Assembly: GCA_023432075.1 (NCBI GenBank)
Contig: JAEYVD010000569.1
Coordinates: 1-5,109 of the forward strand
Direction: 5' to 3'
Length of the DNA: 5,109 bases
From: Pseudomonadota bacterium
Lineage (GTDB): Bacteria > Pseudomonadota > Gammaproteobacteria > Burkholderiales > Burkholderiaceae_B
The notes below the pieces were generated by a model. That model saw only the letters and a list, made by a program, of their open reading frames with translations. It was not told where the DNA came from and ran no database searches. The position numbers and the translations under genes are program-made. Below, in pieces: positions 1-5,109 of the stretch; the first letter of the stretch is position 1; every line of letters starts with the position of its first letter.

Positions 1-1548
1 GGCCTGACCTGGCTGCTGCCGCAGGTGGGGCATCTGGCCCACGCCGAGGAAGGTCCGCTGATCACGTGGGTGGGCGCGATCAGCATCTGGCTGTTTGGCC
101 CGTTCATCGGCGACATCACCGCCGGCCGCCTACCCAACCTGCTGTGGTTCGGGATCACGGCCTCGAGCGTCTGGTACGGCACGTATCTGCTCGGCCGCCG
201 CGCCGAGGCCCAGCCGCTGGCGCTGCCCTTCGGCGGTGAACCCGAACCCCGCGACTACGGCCGCATGCTGGCCGATGCCGCCCTGCTGCTGCTGCTCGCC
301 ACCGTCGGCATCCTGCAGCGCACCCATGAAACGACGGTCATGCCCGCGATCATGGCCTGCCAGGCGCTGGCGTTCTATTCGCTGGCCCGCACCGTGGACC
401 GCCCCGTCACCGGCTCCACCACGCTGGGCATCGCGCTGGCCGCCAGCTTTCTGACGCGCGGCTGGGTCGGCGCCCTGCCCATCATGATCGGCGCGGCGCT
501 GGCCTTCTATCCCCGCAGCCCGCTCTGGAAATGCAAGCGCTGGCTGCTCTGGGCCGCAGTGCTGGCCGCCGGCCTGATCCTCGCCTGGTGGATCCCTGCC
601 AGCCAGGGCAGCGAATACTGGATCCGCAACTGGAAGACCTGGAACCTGTCGTCGTTCGCCATCCCGGGCCTGCACGACGCCGCCCGCACGCTGCGCGACC
701 TGCCGTGGTACCTGTGGCCGACCTGGCCGTTGGCGCTGCTGGCCATCTGGCGCTGGCGTGCCTGGATCCATGCCCCGCACATCTGGGTGCCCCTGATGCT
801 GCTGGCGTGCTCAACCGTCATCCTGTTCTTCGTGGACGAGGCCGGCGATTCCGAATTCGTGCTGTTGGCCGTGCCGTGCGCGGTGCTGGGCGCGTTCTCG
901 CTGCCGACCCTGCGCCGCGGCGTGGTGAACACGCTGGACTGGTTTGCCGTCATGTGCTTTTCGCTGACCGTGGCCACGGCCTGGCTCGGCTGGATGGCGC
1001 TGCACTTTCATTGGCCGGCGCAGATTTCCCGCAACATCGCCCGCCAGACCACCGGCTATGAACCCGTGATCTCGTGGGTAGCCTTTGCCCTGGCGGTGGT
1101 GTTCACGCTGGGCTGGATCGTCCTGGTCGTGTGGCGGCTGCGCGTGCGCCCGCAGGCCCTGTGGCGCGGCACGGTGCTGTCGGCCGGCGGCCTGACCGTG
1201 ACCTGGATCCTGCTGGTGTTGTTGTGGCAACCGGCGGTGGACTACGCCCGCAGCTATCGCACCGTGTCGGGCCAGCTGGCCGAGGCCATCACGCAGCACA
1301 AGCGTCCTGGCGAGTGCATCCGCGGCCTGAGCCTGGGCAGCGGGCAGCGCGCCTCGTTCCTCATCTTCAACAACCTGTCGTTCCCGTTCGATACGCGCTG
1401 CACGCTGGTCCTGCAACAGACCACCAACCAAAGCCTGCGCGACGGCACCGCCGCCTACAGCGAAGGCGCCGAAGTCCTTTGGCAAGGCGGCCGCCGCGCC
1501 GACCGTTCCGAAACCTTCCGCCTGCTGCGCACCGGCGCCAAGCCATGA
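1..1548 (+). CDS. ArnT-like GT-C family membrane glycosyltransferase, 5' end missing
   Basis: The reading frame is open from base 1 to the TGA at 1546-1548 (515 residues), so the true start lies upstream; a GTG at 25 is in frame but falls inside the conserved region. Residues below count from base 1. The protein has about 12 hydrophobic segments (roughly 22-36, 45-65, 91-129, 138-169, 180-198, 235-301, 312-333, 355-378, 390-410), then a polar tail of about 105 residues, probably periplasmic. The order of landmarks follows ArnT: EEGPLITW...IWLFG near the start (ArnT: EKP...WLFG), AGRLPNLL, FLTRGWVGALP (ArnT: MTKGFLALAVP), PWYLWPTWPLALLAIW, and FFVDEAGDSEFVLL (ArnT: FF...GKLPTYIL). This class moves sugars from polyprenyl-phosphate carriers to lipid A or other acceptors on the outer face of the inner membrane. 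The first membrane helix and the catalytic acidic motif would lie upstream of the window. The donor and acceptor are unknown, and conserved ArnT lysines seem to be absent. Family assignment is by eye and fairly secure; function is not. Confidence 0.5.
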   Translation, partial: GLTWLLPQVGHLAHAEEGPLITWVGAISIWLFGPFIGDITAGRLPNLLWFGITASSVWYGTYLLGRRAEAQPLALPFGGEPEPRDYGRMLADAALLLLLATVGILQRTHETTVMPAIMACQALAFYSLARTVDRPVTGSTTLGIALAASFLTRGWVGALPIMIGAALAFYPRSPLWKCKRWLLWAAVLAAGLILAWWIPASQGSEYWIRNWKTWNLSSFAIPGLHDAARTLRDLPWYLWPTWPLALLAIWRWRAWIHAPHIWVPLMLLACSTVILFFVDEAGDSEFVLLAVPCAVLGAFSLPTLRRGVVNTLDWFAVMCFSLTVATAWLGWMALHFHWPAQISRNIARQTTGYEPVISWVAFALAVVFTLGWIVLVVWRLRVRPQALWRGTVLSAGGLTVTWILLVLLWQPAVDYARSYRTVSGQLAEAITQHKRPGECIRGLSLGSGQRASFLIFNNLSFPFDTRCTLVLQQTTNQSLRDGTAAYSEGAEVLWQGGRRADRSETFRLLRTGAKP

Positions 1549-2945
1549 GCCCTGCCATGACGGCGCCGATGACCTTCGGCGCCACCCTGCGCGGAATCCT
1601 CAAGCAAGCATGGCCCGTGCTCATCAGCCAGTGGGCCAGCATTTCCTTCGGCGTGCTGGACACCGCCATGACGGGGCATTCCAGCCCCGACGACTTGGCG
1701 GCGATGGCGCTTTCCGCCTCCATCTACATCACGATCTTCGTCGGCCTGATGGGCGTCGTGCACGCCTTGATCCCGATCCTGGCTCAGCAGTTCGGCGCCG
1801 GCAACAACCTGGAGGTCGGCAAAAGCTGGGGCCAGGGTGTGTGGCTGGCGCTCGGCCTGTCGGTCGTGGGCGCCGTGCTGATGCTGTTTCCGGATATGTG
1901 GCTCTTCATGTCGGGCGATGTCGCCCCCGGCGTGCGCGACCGCATCGCGTCCTACCTGCAGGCGCTGGTGCTGGCCCTGCCCGCCGCGCTGGTGTTCCGC
2001 ACCATCTATGCGCTGGGCACCGCGGTGTCGCGGCCCAAGCTTGTCATGGCCATCAACCTGTCCATCATCGGCTTCAAGGCGCTGTTCAACTGGATCTTCA
2101 TCTACGGCAAGCTGGGCCTGCCCGCGATGGGCGCGGCCGGCGCGGGGCTGGCCACGGCCGTGGTGTCCTGGATGAGCCTGGGCCTGGGCCTGTGGGTGAT
2201 CACGCACGACCGCTACTACCGCCGTTTCCAGCTGCGCATCGGCAAGCCTGACTGGAAGGCGCTCAAGGAACTGCTGCGTTTGGGCGTCCCGATGGGCGGC
2301 TCTTATTTGGTCGAGGTGTCGGCGTTCACCTTCATGGCGCTGCTGGTGGCGCGCGAGGGCACCTTCGTGACCGGCGGGCATCAGATCATGTCGAACCTGG
2401 CAGCGCTCTGCTACATGATGCCGATGGCGCTGGGCGTGGCAACCGCCGCACTGACGGCGCAGGCCATCGGCGCGGGCAACTACGCGCATGCGCACCGCAC
2501 CGGCATGGCCGGCCTGGCGCTGGGCCTGATAGGCGCGCTGCTGACGGCCGCGGTGCTGCTGATCGGCCGCCCGCTCATCCTGGCCGCGTACACGGACGAC
2601 GCCGCGGTGGCTGCCGTGGCGACGACGCTGCTCGCCGTGCTGCCGCTATTCCATCTGTTCGACTCGATGCAGTGCATCAACTCGTACCTGCTGCGCGCCT
2701 ACAAGATCGCCGTTGTGCCGCTGATCCTGCAAACGGTCGCGCTGGCCGGCGTGGGTCTGGTGGGCGGCTGGTGGTTCGGATTCGGCCCAGGCCAGGGCGG
2801 CATCGACGGCCTGCGAGACCTGCTGGTGCCGGGATCGCCGCAAGGCGCCGGCAGCATGTGGCTGATGGCCATGTTCGGTCTGGCGTTGTCGGCCGCCCTG
2901 CTGCACTTCTGGTACCGGCGGATCCTGCGCACCGTGGGGCAGTAG
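1545..2945 (+). CDS. NorM-like MATE family cation-coupled multidrug efflux transporter
   Basis: 466 residues, normal for a MATE protein, with about 12 membrane helices arranged as two related halves (about 15-240 and 245-466). Inner-membrane antiporters of this family use Na+ or H+ to export cationic drugs and dyes. The first half has AWPVLISQ, then VLDTAMTGH with Asp39, and GAGNN at 84-88. The second half has LGVPMGGSYLVE with Glu257, GGHQIMSN, and the matching GAGN at 309-312. Asp373 lies in FDSMQCINSYLLRAYK. Asp39, Glu257 and Asp373 correspond by position to the three membrane acidic residues of Vibrio NorM (Asp36, Glu255, Asp371), which favours cation-coupled export over lipid flipping. 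A Gly/Pro-rich loop (about 410-437) precedes the last helix. The ATG at 1545 overlaps the previous stop as ATGA; in-frame ATGs at 1557 and 1569 are alternatives, and none has a clear Shine-Dalgarno sequence. The substrate cannot be read from the sequence. Confidence 0.5.
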   Translation: MSPAMTAPMTFGATLRGILKQAWPVLISQWASISFGVLDTAMTGHSSPDDLAAMALSASIYITIFVGLMGVVHALIPILAQQFGAGNNLEVGKSWGQGVWLALGLSVVGAVLMLFPDMWLFMSGDVAPGVRDRIASYLQALVLALPAALVFRTIYALGTAVSRPKLVMAINLSIIGFKALFNWIFIYGKLGLPAMGAAGAGLATAVVSWMSLGLGLWVITHDRYYRRFQLRIGKPDWKALKELLRLGVPMGGSYLVEVSAFTFMALLVAREGTFVTGGHQIMSNLAALCYMMPMALGVATAALTAQAIGAGNYAHAHRTGMAGLALGLIGALLTAAVLLIGRPLILAAYTDDAAVAAVATTLLAVLPLFHLFDSMQCINSYLLRAYKIAVVPLILQTVALAGVGLVGGWWFGFGPGQGGIDGLRDLLVPGSPQGAGSMWLMAMFGLALSAALLHFWYRRILRTVGQ

Positions 2946-2958
2946 TGACGGCCCAATG

Positions 2959-2988
2959 AAAAAAGCAGCCTTGCGGCTGCTTTTTTTT
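2959..2988. terminator. Bidirectional Rho-independent terminator between convergent operons
   Basis: A perfect inverted repeat: GCAGCC (2965-2970), loop TTGC, GGCTGC (2975-2980). The stem is flanked by six A (2959-2964) and eight T (2981-2988), so the full pairing can reach 12 bp. Read on the + strand it ends with a T-tract after the MATE gene, and read on the - strand with six T after paaK. It therefore suits both converging transcripts. The last two T of the T-tract are part of the paaK stop codon (2987-2989). Confidence 0.5.
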
Positions 2989-4300
2989 ACTTCGGACGCT
3001 TGTCGATCACCCGGCGCGCCTTGCCGGTCAACGTGCGTTCCACATGCCCGGCATCCGACACCTGGATGCGCGCGCTGACGCCAATGTGCGTCTTGACCGC
3101 GTGCTGCAACTGCTTGCCCAGATTGGCGCGTTCAGCGTCGGACAGGCCCGAGAACTCGGCGCGCACTTCGGTCAGGATCTCCAGTTCGTCCATGTTGCCC
3201 GTGCGGCTCAGCACCAGCTGGTAGTGCGGCGCAAGCTGCGCGATCTTCAGGACCAGTTCTTCCACCTGCGTGGGGAACATGTTCACGCCGCGCACGATCA
3301 GCATGTCGTCGCTGCGGCCCGTGATCTTGCCGATGCGGCGCATGCTGCGCGCCGTGGGCGGCAACAGGCGGGTCAGGTCGCGCGTGCGGTAGCGCACGAT
3401 GGGCATCGCTTCCTTGGTCAGCGACGTGAACACCAGTTCGCCCGGTTCGCCGTCGGCCACCGGTTCGCCCGTGTCCGGGTTGATGATCTCGGCGTAGAAA
3501 TGATCTTCCCAGACGACCGGACCGTCCTTGGTCTCGACGCATTCGCTCGCCACGCCCGGGCCCATCACTTCGGACAGGCCGTAGATGTCGACGGCGTCGA
3601 TGCCGGCTTCGGCCTCGATGTCGGCGCGCATCTGACCCGTCCAGGGTTCGGCGCCGAAGATGCCGATGCGCAGCGAGCTCTGACGCGGGTCGATGCCTTG
3701 GCGGCGCTGCTCTTCCAGAATGTTGCAGAAATAGGAAGGCGTGACCATGATGATGTCCGGACGGAAATCGTTGATCAGCTGCACCTGCTTTTCGGTCTGT
3801 CCGCCCGACATCGGAATGACCGTGCATCCCAGGCGCTCGGCCCCGTAATGCGCGCCCAGGCCGCCGGTGAACAGCCCGTACCCGTAGGCCACGTGAACCG
3901 TATCGCCGGGCTTGCCGCCCGCCGCGCGGATCGAACGCGCCACCAGGTTGGCCCAGTTGTCCAGGTCACCCTGCGTGTAACCCACCACGGTCGGCTTGCC
4001 GGTCGTGCCGCTGGACGCGTGAATGCGCGAGATGCGCTCGCGCGGCACGGCAAACATGCCAAACGGATAGTTCTCGCGCAGTTCCTTCTTGGTCGTGAAC
4101 GGGAACTTCGAAATATCGGACAACTGCTTCAGGTCGTCCGGATGCACGCCGGCTTCGTCGAACGCCTTTTTGTAGTGCGGCACGTTTTCGTACGCATGCT
4201 TGAGGGTCCACTTCAAGCGGTCCAGCTGCAGCGCCCGCAGCTCGTCCTGGCTGGCATGCTCGATAGGATCCAGTCCCGGCTTGCTCATGGTGTTGGGCAT
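2987..4300 (-). CDS. paaK: Phenylacetate-CoA ligase PaaK
   Basis: 437 residues, the same length as E. coli PaaK. This cytoplasmic adenylate-forming enzyme makes phenylacetyl-CoA from phenylacetate, ATP and CoA, the entry step of the aerobic phenylacetyl-CoA pathway. Visible motifs: the phosphate-binding loop SSGTTGKP (96-103); IYGLSEVMGPG (239-249), the A5-type motif; RYRTRDLT (303-310) with the ribose-binding Asp308; the hinge region GRSDDMLIVRGVNMFPTQVE (328-347); and TGKARR (425-430) with the C-terminal adenylation lysine Lys427. All catalytic motifs are intact. The ATG at 4298-4300 is chosen because it follows a purine tract (4308-4320) at a usual distance and gives the family length; an internal ATG at 4286-4288 has no such tract. 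It is the last gene of the paaG-paaI-paaK run, 36 bases after paaI, and its TAA stop runs into the terminator. Confidence 0.5.
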   Translation of the reverse strand: MPNTMSKPGLDPIEHASQDELRALQLDRLKWTLKHAYENVPHYKKAFDEAGVHPDDLKQLSDISKFPFTTKKELRENYPFGMFAVPRERISRIHASSGTTGKPTVVGYTQGDLDNWANLVARSIRAAGGKPGDTVHVAYGYGLFTGGLGAHYGAERLGCTVIPMSGGQTEKQVQLINDFRPDIIMVTPSYFCNILEEQRRQGIDPRQSSLRIGIFGAEPWTGQMRADIEAEAGIDAVDIYGLSEVMGPGVASECVETKDGPVVWEDHFYAEIINPDTGEPVADGEPGELVFTSLTKEAMPIVRYRTRDLTRLLPPTARSMRRIGKITGRSDDMLIVRGVNMFPTQVEELVLKIAQLAPHYQLVLSRTGNMDELEILTEVRAEFSGLSDAERANLGKQLQHAVKTHIGVSARIQVSDAGHVERTLTGKARRVIDKRPK

Positions 4301-4307
4301 GATGATG

Positions 4308-4320
4308 TCTCTCTTCTCTT
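4308..4320 (-). promoter_or_regulatory. Purine-rich ribosome binding region of paaK
   Basis: On the minus strand this reads AAGAGAAGAGAGA and ends 7 bases before the paaK ATG. It is not a canonical AGGAGG, but it is the only Shine-Dalgarno-like stretch in the 36-base gap, and it supports the start at 4300 over the internal ATG four codons later. No hairpin or promoter-like element is evident in the gap. Confidence 0.5.
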
Positions 4321-4336
4321 TGGTTCTGTATTGCAG

Positions 4337-4810
4337 TCAGGCGTCCGTGGGCGTCCCGACGATCTGGCCCTTGATGCGGTAGGAACGCCCCCTGAACAAG
4401 GCCACGTTGCGGCCGTCCTGGTTGGTCACGGTGACGTCGTAGACGCCGGTGCGGCCCGCGAGCGAGCGCTCCTGGGCCACGGCGGTCAGCAGGTCGCCCT
4501 CGAATCCCGGCGCCAGATAGTCGATCGTGCAACCCGACGCCACGGTGCTGACATTGCGCGAATTGCACGAGAACGCGAAGGCGCTGTCGGCCAGGGCGAA
4601 GATAAAGCCGCCGTGGCAGGTCTTGTGGCCGTTCAGCATGTCGGGCCGCACCCGCATGGTCAGGCGCGCGTAGCCCGGCGCCATTTCCTCGACCTTCATA
4701 TCCAGGCCTTGCGAGGCCGCGTCGCCGGCATACATCACCGAGCCCACGGCCTGCGCCAGTTCCTGCGGATCGGCCGGCACTTCAACGGGGGGAACGTGGA
4801 CGCCCATCAT
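4337..4810 (-). CDS. paaI: Hydroxyphenylacetyl-CoA thioesterase PaaI (hotdog fold)
   Basis: 157 residues from the first ATG (156 from the second). PaaI is a cytoplasmic hotdog-fold thioesterase that hydrolyses ring-hydroxylated phenylacetyl-CoA and related dead-end thioesters, releasing CoA when the phenylacetate pathway stalls. The signature NGHKTCHGGFIFALADSAFA (60-79) matches E. coli PaaI closely and includes the HGG turn and Asp75, equivalent to the catalytic Asp61. Further matches are CNSRN, ASGCTIDYLAPGFEGD, TGVYDVTVTNQ and VALFRGRSYRIKG. The N-terminus is about 14 residues longer than in E. coli, with a Pro/Val-rich stretch (GVHVPPVEVPADPQ). The start is a tandem ATGATG: the first ATG (4810-4808) overlaps the paaG stop as ATGA, and the second (4807-4805) shares one base with it. 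An AAGGGG sits 2 bases from the first and 5 from the second, so the second is the better start. Translation is probably coupled to paaG. Confidence 0.5.
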   Translation of the reverse strand: MMGVHVPPVEVPADPQELAQAVGSVMYAGDAASQGLDMKVEEMAPGYARLTMRVRPDMLNGHKTCHGGFIFALADSAFAFSCNSRNVSTVASGCTIDYLAPGFEGDLLTAVAQERSLAGRTGVYDVTVTNQDGRNVALFRGRSYRIKGQIVGTPTDA

Positions 4811-5109
4811 TGCCCCTTGAACTGCGGTTCGCGTTTGCCCAGGAACGCGGCCACGCCTTCGGCATAGTCGGCGCTGCGGCCCAGTTCGCGCATCATGTCG
4901 CGTTCCAGGTCCAGCTGCGTGGACAGGTCATTGCCCAGGCTGGCCTGCAGCGCCCGCTTGGTGAACGCCAGGCCCTTGGTGGGCGCGGCCGCGAAATGCG
5001 TGGCCAGGCGCTCCAGCGCGGCGTCGAATTCCTCGTCGGCCACGCATTGCCAGATCAGGCCCCACTCTTCTGCCTGCTTGGCGCTCAGCTTGTCGCCCAG
5101 CATGGCCAG
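4807..5109 (-). CDS. paaG: 1,2-epoxyphenylacetyl-CoA isomerase PaaG, C-terminal part
   Basis: Only the last 100 residues are in the window; the frame stays open to base 5109, and the family length is about 262, so roughly 160 residues lie beyond the edge. PaaG belongs to the crotonase/enoyl-CoA hydratase superfamily and converts ring-1,2-epoxyphenylacetyl-CoA to oxepin-CoA in the cytoplasm. The visible part matches E. coli PaaG in order: MLGDKLSAKQAEEWGLIWQC (E. coli LLGNQLSAEQAHEWGMIWQV), AAPTKGLAFTKRAL, STQLDLERD, GRSADYAEGVAAFLGKR, and the end PQFKGQ (E. coli PQFTGK). The strongly conserved QLDLERD...GRSADY stretch and the two downstream paa genes separate it from ordinary enoyl-CoA hydratases. 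The oxyanion-hole region lies outside the window and cannot be checked. The TGA (4809-4807) overlaps the start of paaI. Confidence 0.5.
   Translation of the reverse strand: MAMLGDKLSAKQAEEWGLIWQCVADEEFDAALERLATHFAAAPTKGLAFTKRALQASLGNDLSTQLDLERDMMRELGRSADYAEGVAAFLGKREPQFKGQ
4813..4818 (-). promoter_or_regulatory. Ribosome binding site of paaI within the paaG 3' end
   Basis: On the minus strand this reads AAGGGG and lies inside the last codons of paaG. It is 2 bases from the first ATG (4810) and 5 bases from the second (4807). The spacing favours initiation at 4807, which would shorten PaaI by one residue. Confidence 0.5.

Noticed and set aside
25..27. GTG at 25 as the real start of the glycosyltransferase
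   Set aside because: The frame is open back to base 1, and ArnT-type proteins need an additional membrane helix and an acidic catalytic motif before this point, so the gene begins outside the window.
1074..1544. An in-frame extension of the MATE gene upstream to a start at 1074
   Set aside because: It would overlap 470 bases of the glycosyltransferase, its translation is Arg/Pro/Ala-rich and non-membrane, and MATE homology begins just after the ATG at 1545, which gives a normal family length.
1455..2495. A 346-codon open frame on the - strand across the MATE gene
   Set aside because: The translation is a low-complexity His/Gln/Arg/Ala sequence with no domain or start signal, and it is the antisense shadow of a well-supported transporter.
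1545..2945. The MATE protein as a lipid-linked oligosaccharide flippase (Wzx/MurJ type)
   Set aside because: It keeps the three NorM-type acidic residues and the paired GAGN motifs of the MATE drug/cation branch; only its neighbour suggests a glycan role.
4301..4336. A separate promoter for paaK in the gap after paaI
   Set aside because: The 36 bases hold a purine-rich ribosome binding region but no recognisable -35/-10 pair, and the spacing fits a shared transcript.
3044..4867. A 607-codon open frame on the + strand running antisense through paaK, the gap, paaI and into paaG
   Set aside because: Its translation is rich in His, Arg, Ala and Val with no recognisable domain, typical of the complement of a high-GC gene. 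The opposite strand encodes intact, clearly recognised enzymes with all their motifs.

Overview
The window looks like chromosomal DNA from a high-GC betaproteobacterium. The closeness of the Paa proteins to the well-known family members, the G/C-ending codons and the gene content would fit the Achromobacter/Bordetella group (Alcaligenaceae). That placement is an inference from general resemblance, not from a search. Coding density is very high: the longest stretch without a gene is about 41 bases.

Left half, + strand (1-2945): two genes joined by an ATGA overlap. The first enters the window already open and is a polytopic membrane protein. Its layout matches the GT-C glycosyltransferases of the ArnT/PMT_2 type, but it is divergent at positions where ArnT has conserved lysines. 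The second is a complete NorM-like MATE efflux transporter that keeps the three membrane-embedded acidic residues of NorM. The pair is probably co-transcribed and translationally coupled. A joint role in the envelope, such as surface modification plus export, is conceivable but unproven.

Centre (2946-2988): a short convergent intergenic region holding one symmetrical hairpin with an A-tract on one side and a T-tract on the other. It can terminate transcription from both directions. The stop codon of the gene arriving from the right lies partly inside the T-tract.

Right half, - strand (2987-5109): the end of a phenylacetate catabolic operon, read from right to left as paaG (C-terminal 100 residues only), paaI and paaK. 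PaaK activates phenylacetate to phenylacetyl-CoA. PaaG isomerises the ring epoxide made from it to oxepin-CoA. PaaI is a hotdog thioesterase that frees CoA from dead-end thioesters. paaG and paaI overlap at their stop/start codons, and paaI and paaK are 36 bases apart, so the three are very likely one transcript ending at the central terminator. Its promoter and the other paa genes lie outside the window.

I did not find a previously undescribed system here. The content is mostly ordinary; the most distinctive item is the divergent ArnT-like protein coupled to a MATE transporter. No RNA genes, mobile elements, CRISPR arrays or notable repeats were seen.
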